Program-made: the position numbers and the translations under genes
Notes under the pieces: model-generated
The model's input: the letters and a program-made list of their open reading frames with translations, nothing else
The model's database searches: none
What the model was told of the DNA's origin: nothing
Assembly (NCBI RefSeq): GCF_014655955.1
Contig: NZ_BNBO01000043.1
Coordinates: 15,299 to 72,267, forward strand
Direction: 5' to 3'
Length of the DNA: 56,969 nucleotides
Source: Kitasatospora indigofera
Lineage (GTDB): Bacteria; Actinomycetota; Actinomycetes; Streptomycetales; Streptomycetaceae
Shown here: one piece after another, positions 16,286 through 24,912 of the stretch
How the letters are laid out: the number at the start of each line of letters is the position of its first letter
How positions within the stretch are numbered: the first letter of the stretch is position 1

Positions 16286-17712
16286 CCACCAGCGCGTCCG
16301 TGCCCGAGGTGGAGTCACGCTTCTCCGCCGCCCGTCAGATCGCCGACGCCGTGCTCTTCGAGGGCTACGTGCTCTACCCGTACCGGGCGTCGGCCGCCAA
16401 GAACCGGCTGCGCTGGCAGTTCGGCGTCCTGGTCCCGCCCGCGTGGGGCACGGACAGCGCCGAGCACTGCGCGCAGCGCACCGAATGCCTGATGGAACCC
16501 CGCCGGGGCGCCACCCTGATGATCGAGGTGCGTTTCCTGCGGGCCCAGCGCCGTACCGTCGAACGGGCCCTGCCCGGCTGGGCGTTCGAGGTCACCGACG
16601 CGCTGGAACTGCCCGACCGGATCCTCGTCCCGTGGGACGAGGGCGTCGAGGAGCGCATCGAACTCTCCATTCCCGTCGACGAGTTGACCGGCACCGGGGT
16701 CAGCGTCCCGTTCAGCCGGCCGGCCGGCGAGGAGAGCGAGCTGGTCCACACCGAGGAGGGCCAGGTGACCGGGCGGCTGCACCGCCGCCGCGAACAGGTG
16801 GACGGCCTGCTGCGCCTGCGCGCCACCGAAGTGCCCGGCCCGTACACGGCGTTGAAGCTCACGGCCGAGCTGGAGAACGCCGGCGGCTGGGCCCCGAAGG
16901 AGGGCGACGCCCGGGACGCCGCGCTGCCGCACTCGCTGATCTCCGCCCACCTGCTGCTCGGCCTCAGCGACGGCACCTTCGTCTCGATGACCGACCCGCC
17001 GGAGTGGGCCAAGGGCGCCGTCGCGGACTGCCGCAACGAGCACACCTGGCCCGTGCTCGCCGGTGAGGAGGGCCGTGCGGACGTGCTGCTCTCCTCGCCG
17101 ATCATCCTGGAGGACCACCCGATGGTCGCTCCCGAGAGCGCCGGGACCCTCTACGACGCGACCGAGATCGACGAGATCCTGGCCCTGCGCACCACCGCGC
17201 TCACCGACCGGGAGAAGCGCGAGGCGAGGGGCACCGACCTCCGGGCGGGCGAGGTGATCGACCTCGCCGACTCGCTGCCGCCGGAGGTGTGGGAGCGGCT
17301 GCACGGAGCAGTCCGGGCGTTGCGCGAGATCACCGAGCCCGCCGACCCGCGGCCGCCCGCCGGGGTGACCGGACCGGACGACCCGTTCACCGCGACGCGG
17401 CCGGACACCCCCTGGTGGGACCCGGCGGGCGACCGCAGCGTCGACCCGGCCCGCGACCGGGTGCTCATCGGCGACAGCTCGGTCGGGGCAGGCAGCCGGG
17501 TGCTGCTCAAGCCCGGGCTGCGGCGCACCGACGCGCAGGACCTCTTCCTGGACGGCCGCGCCGCCCTGGTCGAGGCGGTGCTGCACGACGTCGACGGCGC
17601 GGTGCACCTGGCGGTGACGGTCGAGGGGGACCCGGGCGCGGACCTCTGGCGCCAGCAGGGCCGGTTCCTGTACTTCCAGCCCGACGAGGTCGTCCCGCTG
17701 GAGGAGGGGTGA
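16282..17712 (+). CDS. Conserved hydrogenase-locus protein of unknown function, 476 aa
   Basis: The protein starts at GTG 16282, overlapping the previous stop. It opens with FSAARQIADAVLFEGYVLYPYRASAAKNRLRWQFGVLVP, a segment I remember in several uncharacterised actinobacterial hydrogenase-operon proteins. Beta-rich stretches follow, then SMTDPPEWAKG, SSPIILEDHPMVAPES, and a C-terminal part with DTPWWDPAGDRSVD and GSRVLLKPGLRRTDAQDLFLDG. No catalytic or metal-binding motif stands out. The conserved position between the structural subunits and the protease suggests involvement in maturation or complex formation. Confidence 0.8.
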   Translation: MTTSASVPEVESRFSAARQIADAVLFEGYVLYPYRASAAKNRLRWQFGVLVPPAWGTDSAEHCAQRTECLMEPRRGATLMIEVRFLRAQRRTVERALPGWAFEVTDALELPDRILVPWDEGVEERIELSIPVDELTGTGVSVPFSRPAGEESELVHTEEGQVTGRLHRRREQVDGLLRLRATEVPGPYTALKLTAELENAGGWAPKEGDARDAALPHSLISAHLLLGLSDGTFVSMTDPPEWAKGAVADCRNEHTWPVLAGEEGRADVLLSSPIILEDHPMVAPESAGTLYDATEIDEILALRTTALTDREKREARGTDLRAGEVIDLADSLPPEVWERLHGAVRALREITEPADPRPPAGVTGPDDPFTATRPDTPWWDPAGDRSVDPARDRVLIGDSSVGAGSRVLLKPGLRRTDAQDLFLDGRAALVEAVLHDVDGAVHLAVTVEGDPGADLWRQQGRFLYFQPDEVVPLEEG

Positions 17713-18347
17713 GCGCGGGCGCCGGCGCGGCAGGGCGGGTGCTGGTCGCGGGGGTCGGCAACATCTTCCTCGGCGACGACGGGTTCGGAGTGGAGACCGT
17801 CCGGCGGCTGGCCGCCCGGCCGTTGCCGGCGGACGTGGAGGTCGTCGACTTCGGCGTCCGCGGCGTCCACCTGGCCTATCAACTCCTGGACGGCTACCGG
17901 ACGCTGGTCCTGGTGGACGCCACCGCGCGGGGCGGCGTGCCCGGCACGGTGTACCTCATCGAGGCGGCCACCCCCGGCTCGGTGGAGCCGGAGTCCCCCG
18001 TCCTGGACGGACACCGGATGGGGCCCGACGCCGTCCTCGCGCTGCTGGACACGCTCAGCGCGGGGACGGGCGGCGCCCCGCCCCGGCGCGTCCTGGTGGT
18101 CGGCTGCGAACCGCAGTCGCTGGAGGAGGGCATCGGGCTCAGCGGGCCGGTGGACGCCGCGGTCGGCGAGGCGGTCGAGGTGGTGCTCCAGGTGCTGCGG
18201 GACGAGGCCCAGGACCTCGCGACGGGGCCCGGCCGGCCGGCCGGGGACCAGGCGCGGAACGACGACGCGGCCGCCGCGGACCGAGCGGCGGCCGTGCTGG
18301 CGGGGGACCGAGAAGAGAGAAGGACACCAGCATGCGGAAAATCCTGA
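17709..18347 (+). CDS. Hydrogenase maturation endopeptidase (HupD/HoxM-type)
   Basis: A 212-aa protein starting at GTG 17709 with GAGGAGG overlapping upstream coding sequence. The N-terminal RVLVAGVGNIFLGDDGFGVETVRRL is the signature of hydrogenase maturation proteases; Asp/Glu in GDDGFG and the Asp in VEVVDFGVRG bind the nickel that verifies metal insertion, and LDGHRMGPDAVLALL carries the third ligand His. It should remove the C-terminal peptide of HhyL after nickel insertion. The last 40 residues are an Ala/Arg/Asp-rich tail beyond the usual length near 160 and overlap the start of the next small gene, so the extreme C terminus may be dispensable. Confidence 0.9.
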   Translation: MSAGAGAAGRVLVAGVGNIFLGDDGFGVETVRRLAARPLPADVEVVDFGVRGVHLAYQLLDGYRTLVLVDATARGGVPGTVYLIEAATPGSVEPESPVLDGHRMGPDAVLALLDTLSAGTGGAPPRRVLVVGCEPQSLEEGIGLSGPVDAAVGEAVEVVLQVLRDEAQDLATGPGRPAGDQARNDDAAAADRAAAVLAGDREERRTPACGKS

Positions 18348-18433
18348 TCGCCGGCCTGGCCGGGGCCGTCACCCTGCTCGTCGTGGTGAGCCTGCCCGAC
18401 ATCAAGCGCTATCTGCGGATCCGCTGCATGTGA
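18332..18433 (+). CDS. 33-aa single-span membrane peptide (DUF6893-like)
   Basis: The ATG at 18332 has a strong AGAGAGAAGGA site. The 33-codon product has Met-Arg-Lys, then a 17-residue hydrophobic helix (ILIAGLAGAVTLLVVVS), LPD, and a basic end IKRYLRIRCM. This matches the pattern of the DUF6893 small proteins I recall from streptomycetes. It overlaps the end of the protease gene by 16 bases in another frame and precedes the hairpin that closes this transcript. A role as a membrane anchor or small regulator for the hydrogenase is possible; nothing proves it. Confidence 0.7.
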   Translation: MRKILIAGLAGAVTLLVVVSLPDIKRYLRIRCM

Positions 18434-18489
18434 GGAGCGGCCCGGGCCGCCGCCCCCGCGCGGGGGATGCGGCGAATGGCGTAGGCACC

Positions 18490-18533
18490 GGCGTGGTGAC
18501 GGCGCGGCTGCCGGGCCGCGCGGTCACCACGCC
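18490..18533. terminator. Hairpin between the structural and hyp gene blocks
   Basis: An 11-bp stem (18490-18500 with 18523-18533), one G-G mismatch and a further 6-bp gcgcgg/ccgcgc stem close an 8-base loop; ttgtaat follows. It lies between the 33-aa gene and hypA, so the hyp genes may be partly insulated or attenuated. Confidence 0.65.
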
Positions 18534-18610
18534 TTGTAATGGGGCCCGGACGAAGGCGCCGGCCCGACGGCAGGCGCCCACTGCGGCGACCACGCGCGGG
18601 AAGAAGGCCG

Positions 18611-18991
18611 ATGCACGAGATGTCGATCGCGATGGCCGTGGTGGAACAGGTCGAGGAATCCGCCGGCCCGGCCGGGGCGGGCGCCGTCGAGGCGGTCCAC
18701 CTGGAGGTCGGCGAACTGGCCGGGGTGGTCCCGGAGGCCCTCGCCTTCTGCTTCGAACTCGTCTGCGCCGGAACGGCCCTGGAGGGCGCCGAGCTGGTCA
18801 CCGAGACGGTGCCCGGCCGGGCCCGTTGCGGGCCGTGCGCCGCCGAGTGGGCGGTGGGCATGCCGCCGGACCTGCTCTGCCCGCAGTGCGGAGGGGTCCG
18901 GGCGGAGCTGCTGGCCGGGCGCGAACTCCGGATCACCGCCGTGCGCCGGGCCGACGGCCCGGCCTACGCCCCCGCCAACCAGGAAGGCTGA
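18611..18991 (+). CDS. hypA: HypA nickel-insertion protein
   Basis: A 126-aa HypA. It begins Met-His-Glu (MHEMSIAMAVVEQVEE), the nickel-binding N terminus, then VHLEVGELAGVVPEALAFCFE, and a zinc site made of CGPC and CPQC near residues 77 and 97. HypA delivers nickel to the hydrogenase large subunit together with HypB. The frame is open for 24 codons upstream, but the conserved MHE and an AAGAAGG site 4 bases ahead fix the start. The ends of hypA and hypB are separated by 4 bases. Confidence 0.93.
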   Translation: MHEMSIAMAVVEQVEESAGPAGAGAVEAVHLEVGELAGVVPEALAFCFELVCAGTALEGAELVTETVPGRARCGPCAAEWAVGMPPDLLCPQCGGVRAELLAGRELRITAVRRADGPAYAPANQEG

Positions 18992-18995
18992 AGCC

Positions 18996-19862
18996 ATGTG
19001 CCGAGTCGTCGACCTGCAGCAGGCCGTGCTCGCCAAGAACGACCGCAGCGCGCAGGACCTCCGGGCCGGGCTCGCCGCGCGCGGGGCGATCGCGGTCAAC
19101 CTGCTGTCCAGCCCGGGGAGCGGGAAGACCGCCCTGCTGGAGAGCGAGCTCACGATCGCCCGCGAGCGCGGCGTCCCGGTCGCGGCGCTCACCGCCGACC
19201 TCGCCACCGAGAACGACGCCACCCGGCTGGCCCGCTCCGGGGTGCCGGTGAAGCAGGTGCTCACCGACGGGCTGTGCCACCTGGAGGCGTCGATGCTCGG
19301 CCGGTACCTGGACGGCTGGCTGCCGGAGGCCACCGAGCTGCTCTTCGTGGAGAACGTCGGCAACCTGGTCTGCCCGGCCTCCTACGACCTCGGGGAGTCG
19401 CTCCGGGTCGCGCTGGCCGCCGTCACCGAGGGCGAGGACAAGCCGCTCAAGTACCCGACCGCCTTCGGGCTGGCGAACCTGGTGGTGGTGACGAAGGCCG
19501 ACATCGCCGCCGCGGTGGAGTTCGACGAGGCGGCGTTCCGGGCCAACGTCCAGCGGGTCAACCCCGGCGTGGAGATCCTCCTCACCTCGGCCCGTACCGG
19601 CCGGGGCCGGGGCGACCTGCTCGACCGGGCGCTGGCCGTCCGCGCGGGCGGGCCGGTGCACCTGCCGGTGATGGCCCGGCAGGCGGCGACGGACGGCCAC
19701 ACCCACGGGACCGGTGACGACCACTCGCACGGGCACGGGCACGGGCACGGGCACTCGCACGGGCACGGGTACTCGCACGAGCACCCGCACGACCAGGAGC
19801 ACGACCACGACCACCCGCACCCGCACGGGCACGCGCACCTGCCGGCCGGAGAGCGGTCTTGA
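18996..19862 (+). CDS. hypB: HypB GTPase with C-terminal histidine-rich tail
   Basis: A 288-aa SIMIBI-class GTPase that powers nickel delivery by HypA. It shows P-loop LSSPGSGKTALLE near residue 38, the switch region ADLATENDATRL, ENVGNLVCPASYDLGE with the metal-binding Cys, and the guanine-specificity stretch VVVTKADI. The last 60 residues hold more than twenty His in HGHGH, HSHGHG and HPHDQEHDHDHPH runs. In most HypB proteins such a nickel-storing tract is at the N terminus, so its C-terminal placement is unusual. The N-terminal CxxCGC nickel motif is absent. Confidence 0.92.
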   Translation: MCRVVDLQQAVLAKNDRSAQDLRAGLAARGAIAVNLLSSPGSGKTALLESELTIARERGVPVAALTADLATENDATRLARSGVPVKQVLTDGLCHLEASMLGRYLDGWLPEATELLFVENVGNLVCPASYDLGESLRVALAAVTEGEDKPLKYPTAFGLANLVVVTKADIAAAVEFDEAAFRANVQRVNPGVEILLTSARTGRGRGDLLDRALAVRAGGPVHLPVMARQAATDGHTHGTGDDHSHGHGHGHGHSHGHGYSHEHPHDQEHDHDHPHPHGHAHLPAGERS

Positions 19863-22246
19863 CCCTCGACCAGGGCCCGGCCGTCCACGAGCGGCGCCGG
19901 GTCGCCGTCCGCGGCGTGGTCCAGGGCGTCGGCTTCCGGCCGTTCGTCCACAAGCTCGCCACCGAGCTGGGGCTGCACGGCCAGGTCACCAACACCGGCG
20001 AGGGCGTCACGGCCGAGGTCGAGGGCCACCCCGACCGGCTCGCCGACTTCTGCCGCCGACTGGCCAGCGACGCACCCGTGCTGGCCTCGGTCGAGTCCGT
20101 CAGCCACCGGCCGCTGCCCGTCACCGGCGACCGCGGGTTCGCCATCCTCGCCTCCGGCCCCGGCGGGCCGCGCCGGACCCTGATCCCGCCGGACGTCGCG
20201 ACCTGCGCGGACTGCCTCGCCGAACTCGCCGACCCGGCCGACCGCCGCTACCGCCACCCCTTCATCACCTGCACCAACTGCGGTCCGCGCTTCACCATCG
20301 TCACCGCGCTGCCCTACGACCGGGCCAACACCACCATGGCCGGCTTCCCGATGTGCCCGGACTGCGCCCGCGAGTACGGCGATCCGGCCGACCGCCGCTT
20401 CCACGCGCAGCCCGTCGCCTGCCACGCCTGCGGGCCCGTCCTCACCCTCACCGCCCCCGGCGGGCCCGGGGCGACCGGGTCGGCCGCCGTCGCCCGCGCC
20501 CGCCGGCTGCTCGCCGCCGGCGCGATCCTGGCCGTCAAGGGGATCGGCGGCTACCACCTCGCCTGCGACGCCGCCGACCCGCGGGCGGTCGCCCTGCTGC
20601 GCCGGCGCAAGGCCAGGGGCGACAAGCCGTTCGCGCTGATGGCCCGCTCGCCCGCCGAGATCGAACCGTACGTCCGGATCGACCGGGCGGAGCGGGAGTT
20701 GCTCACCGGCCCGGCCCGGCCGATCGTCCTGCTGCGCCGCCGGCCGGGCGGGCCCGCGCTCGCCGCGGAGATCGCGCCGCGCAGCCCCGACCTGGGCGTG
20801 ATGCTCCCCTACACGCCGCTGCACCACCTGCTGCTCGGCCTGCCCGGCGACCCGCCCGGCCCCGGGCTGCTCGTGCTGACCAGCGGCAACCTCGCGGGCG
20901 AGCCGATCGTCACCGACGACGCCGAGGCACTGGTCCGGCTGGCCCCGCTCGCCGACGCCTGGCTGGCCCACGACCGCCCGATCCAGGTGCCGTGCGACGA
21001 CTCGGTGGTGCGGATCTGCGACGGCGAGCAATTGCCCGTCCGCCGCTCGCGCGGGTACGCGCCGCTGCCGGTCACCCTGCCGGTGCCGGTGCGGGCCGCG
21101 CTCGCGGTCGGCGGCGACCTGAAGAACACCTTCTGCCTCGGCGAGGGCCGCCGGGCCTGGCTCTCCGGTCACATCGGCGACATGGACGACCTCGCCACCC
21201 AGCGCGCCTTCGGCCGCGCGGTCGACCAGTTGGGCGGCATCACCGGCGTCACTCCCGGACTCCTCGCCGCCGACCGGCACCCCGGCTACCGCTCGACCGG
21301 ATGGGCGCGCCGCAACGCCGCCGGCCGTCCGCTCGTCCAGGTGCAGCACCATCACGCGCACATCGCCGCCGCGATGGCCGAGCACGGCCTCGACGGCGGC
21401 CGGCCGGTCATCGGGGTGGCCTTCGACGGCACCGGCTACGGCGACGACGGGGCCGTCTGGGGCGGTGAGGTCCTGCTGGCCGACTACGACGGGTTCCGGC
21501 GGTACGCGCACCTGCGGTACGCCCCGCTGCCCGGCGGCGACGCCACGGTGGCCCGCCCGTACCGGATGGCGCTGGCCCAGCTGTACGCCGCCGGGATCCC
21601 CTGGACGCCGGACCTGCCCTGCGTGGCGGCCTGCCCGCCGGACGAACTCCGTTTGCTTGCGCGCCAGTTGGAGCGGAACCTGAACTGCGTGCCGACCTCC
21701 AGCATGGGCCGGCTCTTCGACGCGGCCGCCTCGCTGGCCGGTGTCTGCCAGCTGGCCGGCTACGAGGCGCAGGCCGCGATCGAACTGGAGGCGGCGGCCG
21801 TCGCCCACCAGGACGACGAGGGTCCGGGCTACGCGTTCGCCCTGGGCCCGGGCCCAGGCCCGGGCGGGGACGGGGACGGGACGGGCCCGGGCGGTGTGCC
21901 GCTGGTCGCCGACCCCGGGCCGGTGCTCGCCGCGATGGCCGCCGACCTGCGGGCGGGCGCACCCCCCGGCCTGCTCGCGGTGCGCTTCCACCGGGCGGTG
22001 GCCGGCCTGGTCCGCACGGTCTGCCGGCCGGCGCGCGAGCAGCACGGGCTGGAGACGGTGGCGCTGACCGGCGGGGTCTTCGCCAACCTGCTGCTCTCAT
22101 CGCTCTGCGCCCGGGAGTTGAGGGCGGACGGCTTCACCGTGCTGCGCCACCGGCTGGTCCCGCCGAACGACGGGGGCCTGGCCCTCGGGCAGCTGATGGT
22201 GGCCGCGCGCCTGGCGGCGGGGGAGGCGGAGCAGGCCCAGTCCTGA
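19859..22246 (+). CDS. hypF: HypF carbamoyltransferase
   Basis: A 795-aa maturation enzyme that makes the thiocarboxamide on HypE, the source of the cyanide ligands, from carbamoyl phosphate. Domains in order: acylphosphatase-like (RGVVQGVGFRPFVHKLA, residues 14-100); two zinc fingers with CADC/CTNCGPRF and CPDC/CHACGP (about 118-200); YrdC-like (VKGIGGYHLACDA, about 205-390); and a Kae1-like domain with QVQHHHAHIAA near 500 and FDGTGYGDDGAVWGGE. The only start is TTG 19859, overlapping the hypB stop by 4 bp. A Gly/Pro insert near 660-680 is low complexity. Confidence 0.93.
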   Translation: MTLDQGPAVHERRRVAVRGVVQGVGFRPFVHKLATELGLHGQVTNTGEGVTAEVEGHPDRLADFCRRLASDAPVLASVESVSHRPLPVTGDRGFAILASGPGGPRRTLIPPDVATCADCLAELADPADRRYRHPFITCTNCGPRFTIVTALPYDRANTTMAGFPMCPDCAREYGDPADRRFHAQPVACHACGPVLTLTAPGGPGATGSAAVARARRLLAAGAILAVKGIGGYHLACDAADPRAVALLRRRKARGDKPFALMARSPAEIEPYVRIDRAERELLTGPARPIVLLRRRPGGPALAAEIAPRSPDLGVMLPYTPLHHLLLGLPGDPPGPGLLVLTSGNLAGEPIVTDDAEALVRLAPLADAWLAHDRPIQVPCDDSVVRICDGEQLPVRRSRGYAPLPVTLPVPVRAALAVGGDLKNTFCLGEGRRAWLSGHIGDMDDLATQRAFGRAVDQLGGITGVTPGLLAADRHPGYRSTGWARRNAAGRPLVQVQHHHAHIAAAMAEHGLDGGRPVIGVAFDGTGYGDDGAVWGGEVLLADYDGFRRYAHLRYAPLPGGDATVARPYRMALAQLYAAGIPWTPDLPCVAACPPDELRLLARQLERNLNCVPTSSMGRLFDAAASLAGVCQLAGYEAQAAIELEAAAVAHQDDEGPGYAFALGPGPGPGGDGDGTGPGGVPLVADPGPVLAAMAADLRAGAPPGLLAVRFHRAVAGLVRTVCRPAREQHGLETVALTGGVFANLLLSSLCARELRADGFTVLRHRLVPPNDGGLALGQLMVAARLAAGEAEQAQS

Positions 22247-22295
22247 ACAGCGGGTGAGCAGTTCGACCGGTCGCGGAGCAGTGAAGGAGAGCCGG

Positions 22296-22592
22296 ATGTG
22301 CCTGGCAGTACCCGGAAGGGTTGTGGAGATCGAGGAGCGGGACGGTACCCGGATGGCCGTCGTCGACTTCGGTGGCGTGGTCAAGGACGTGTGCCTGGAG
22401 TACCTGCCGGACCTGGCGGTGGGTGAGTACGCCATCGTCCACGTCGGGTTCGCCCTGCAGCGGCTGGACGAGGAGTCGGCCCGCAAGACGCTGGAGCTTT
22501 TCAACGAACTCGGCCTGCTGCAGGAGGAGTTCGGCGATCCGTGGGAGGCGGCCGCGGGTGCGGGCGCCGCCGCGAAGGAGGTGCAGGAGTGA
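22296..22592 (+). CDS. hypC: HypC hydrogenase assembly chaperone
   Basis: A 98-aa HypC starting MCLAVPGRVVEIEE, with the essential Cys2, then VDFGGVVKDVCLEYLPDLAVGEYAIVHVGFALQRLDEESA. It chaperones the Fe(CN)2CO group with HypD and transfers it to the large subunit. GAAGGAGA lies upstream of the ATG. An in-frame ATG-like start 14 codons earlier would bury Cys2 and is rejected. Confidence 0.93.
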   Translation: MCLAVPGRVVEIEERDGTRMAVVDFGGVVKDVCLEYLPDLAVGEYAIVHVGFALQRLDEESARKTLELFNELGLLQEEFGDPWEAAAGAGAAAKEVQE

Positions 22593-23743
22593 AGTACCTG
22601 GAGGAGTTCCGGGACCCGGAGCTGGCCCGCCGGCTGCTGGACGACATCCGCGCCACGGTGACCAGGCCGTGGGCGCTGATGGAGGTCTGCGGCGGGCAGA
22701 CGCACACCATCATCCGGCACGGGATCGACCAACTCCTGCCGGAGGGGGTCGAGTTGATTCACGGCCCGGGCTGTCCGGTGTGCGTGACGCCGCTGGAGGT
22801 GATCGACAAGGCCCTGGAGATCGCCTCCCGGCCCGGCGTGATCTTCTGCTCCTTCGGCGACATGCTGCGGGTGCCCGGCACCGACCGCGACCTGTTCCGG
22901 GTGCGCGGCGAGGGCGGGGACGTCCGGGTGGTGTACTCGCCGCTGGACGCGCTGCGGATCGCCCAGCAGAACCCGGACCGCGAGGTGGTCTTCTTCGGCA
23001 TCGGCTTCGAGACCACCGCGCCGCCCAACGCGATGACCGTGTACCAGGCGCGCAAGCTCGGGATCCGCAACTTCAGCCTGCTGGTCTCGCACGTGCGGGT
23101 GCCGCCCGCCATCGAGGCGATCATGACCTCGCCGGACTGCCGGGTGCAGGGCTTCCTGGCGGCCGGCCACGTCTGCAGCGTGATGGGCGTGGAGGAGTAC
23201 CCGGAGCTGGCCGAGCGGCACCGGGTGCCGATCGTGGTGACCGGCTTCGAACCGCTCGACATCCTGGAGGGGATCCGCCGCACCGTACGGCAGTTGGAGC
23301 GCGGCGAGCACACCGTCGAGAACGCCTACCAGCGGGCGGTGCGGCCCGAGGGCAACCCCGCCGCCAAGGCCATGCTGGCCGACGTCTTCGAGGTCACCGA
23401 CCGCGCCTGGCGGGGCATCGGGGTGATCCCGCGGAGCGGGTGGCGGCTGTCGCCGCGCTACCGCGACCAGGACGCCGAACACCGGTTCCAGGTCTCCGGC
23501 ATCACCACCGTCGAGCCGGCCGAGTGCCGCAGCGGCGAAGTGCTCCAGGGCCTGCTGAAGCCGAACCAGTGCGAGGCCTTCGGCACCACCTGCACCCCGC
23601 GCAACCCGCTCGGCGCCACCATGGTCTCCAGCGAGGGCGCCTGCGCGGCCTACTACCTCTACCGGCGGCTCGGCCTGCCGGCCGCACCCCTGCCGGCCAG
23701 GTCCCTGCCGGTCGTCCCGCTGGAGGCGAGCCCCGTTGCCTGA
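22589..23743 (+). CDS. hypD: HypD Fe-S scaffold for Fe(CN)2CO assembly
   Basis: A 384-aa HypD beginning VKYLEEFRDPELARRL at GTG 22589, in a GTGA overlap with hypC. It carries MEVCGGQTHTI (conserved Cys near 38), HGPGCPVCVTP, GFETTAPP, GHVCSVMG and the C-terminal 4Fe-4S cysteines in ECRSGEVLQG, NQCEAFG, TCTPRNPLG and EGACAAYY. It receives cyanide from HypE and, with HypC, holds the iron on which CO and CN ligands are assembled. Confidence 0.94.
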   Translation: MKYLEEFRDPELARRLLDDIRATVTRPWALMEVCGGQTHTIIRHGIDQLLPEGVELIHGPGCPVCVTPLEVIDKALEIASRPGVIFCSFGDMLRVPGTDRDLFRVRGEGGDVRVVYSPLDALRIAQQNPDREVVFFGIGFETTAPPNAMTVYQARKLGIRNFSLLVSHVRVPPAIEAIMTSPDCRVQGFLAAGHVCSVMGVEEYPELAERHRVPIVVTGFEPLDILEGIRRTVRQLERGEHTVENAYQRAVRPEGNPAAKAMLADVFEVTDRAWRGIGVIPRSGWRLSPRYRDQDAEHRFQVSGITTVEPAECRSGEVLQGLLKPNQCEAFGTTCTPRNPLGATMVSSEGACAAYYLYRRLGLPAAPLPARSLPVVPLEASPVA

Positions 23744-24821
23744 CACCACGACCACCGTCCCCGCCCCGGCCGCCCCCGACTTCGCCAACTGGAGCTGCCC
23801 GCTGCCGCTGCGCGACCACCCGCGGGTGGTGATGGGCCACGGCGGCGGCGGGGCGATGTCCGCCGAACTCGTCGAGCACGTCTTCGCCCCCGCCTTCGGC
23901 GGACCGCTGCTGGCCTCGCTCGGCGACTCGGCGGCGCTCACCCTCGGCGGCGCCCGACTGGCCTTCTCCACCGACTCGTTCGTGGTCCGGCCGCTGTTCT
24001 TCCCCGGGGGCAGCATCGGCGACCTCGCGGTCAACGGCACCGTCAACGACCTCGCCATGAGCGGCGCCCGGCCGGCCTACCTGTCCTGCGCCTTCATCCT
24101 GGAGGAGGGCGTGGAGATGGCGACGGTCGCCCGGGTCGCGCAGGCGCTCGGCGAGGCCGCCCGCCGGGCCGGCGTCGAGGTGGTGACCGGTGACACCAAG
24201 GTGGTCGAGGCCGGCCACGGGGACGGCATCTACCTCAACACCGCCGGGATCGGCCTGATCCCGGCCGGCGTGGACATCCGCGCGCAGCGGGCCGCACCCG
24301 GCGACGTGGTGATCGTCAGCGGCGACATCGGCGTGCACGGCGTCGCGGTGATGAGCGTGCGCGAGGGCCTGGAGTTCGGCGTCCGGATCGAGAGCGACTG
24401 CGCCGCCCTGGGTGGGCTGGTGGAGGCGATGCTCGCGGTCACCCCCGACCTGCACGTGCTGCGCGACCCCACCCGGGGCGGGCTCGGCGCCGCCCTCAAC
24501 GAGATCGCCGTCGCGGCGGGTGTCGGCGTGCTCGTCCAGGAGCGCAGCGTTCCCGTCCCGGACGAGGTCGCCAACGCCTGCGCGATCCTCGGGCTGGACC
24601 CGATGTACGTCGCCAACGAGGGCAAGCTGGTGGCCTTCGTCCCGCGCGAGCACGCCGGGGCCGTCCTGGCGGCGATGCGGGCCCACCCGCTCGGTGCCCG
24701 GGCGGCCGTGATCGGCGAGTGCGTCGCCGACCACCCCGGGATGGTGGTCGCGCGCACCGGGCTCGGCGGCACCCGGGTGGTGGACCTGCCGATCGGGGAG
24801 CAACTGCCCAGGATCTGCTGA
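23736..24821 (+). CDS. hypE: HypE, thiocarboxamide dehydratase
   Basis: A 361-aa member of the PurM/ThiL ATP-binding family. VVMGHGGGGAMSAEL opens the enzyme core, FSTDSFVVRPLFFPGGSIGDLAVNGTVNDLAMSGA binds ATP, and the protein ends in PRIC, whose terminal Cys accepts the carbamoyl group from HypF and is dehydrated to thiocyanate. The start is TTG 23736, overlapping hypD by 8 bp, with GGAGG ten bases upstream. Last gene of the hydrogenase locus. Confidence 0.93.
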   Translation: MPDTTTTVPAPAAPDFANWSCPLPLRDHPRVVMGHGGGGAMSAELVEHVFAPAFGGPLLASLGDSAALTLGGARLAFSTDSFVVRPLFFPGGSIGDLAVNGTVNDLAMSGARPAYLSCAFILEEGVEMATVARVAQALGEAARRAGVEVVTGDTKVVEAGHGDGIYLNTAGIGLIPAGVDIRAQRAAPGDVVIVSGDIGVHGVAVMSVREGLEFGVRIESDCAALGGLVEAMLAVTPDLHVLRDPTRGGLGAALNEIAVAAGVGVLVQERSVPVPDEVANACAILGLDPMYVANEGKLVAFVPREHAGAVLAAMRAHPLGARAAVIGECVADHPGMVVARTGLGGTRVVDLPIGEQLPRIC

Positions 24822-24840
24822 GCGTGGGGTGCGGGTGCGG

Positions 24841-24878
24841 GTGCGGGTGCCGGGACCGGCCGGTCCCGGCACCCGCAC
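24841..24878. terminator. Perfect 38-bp palindrome ending the hydrogenase locus
   Basis: Two 19-base arms (24841-24859 and 24860-24878) are exact reverse complements with no spacer. It lies between the convergent hypE and glycosidase stop codons, where it can terminate both transcripts. The left arm grew out of a gcgggt repeat. Confidence 0.75.
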
Positions 24879-24912
24879 GCCGGCAGGCGTGTCCGCCCGG
24901 CGGGGGCGCGGC

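Noticed and set aside
19720..19840. CRISPR-like or satellite repeat
   Set aside because: The short gggcac-type periodicity is codon repetition for His-Gly in HypB; no spacers of constant length exist.
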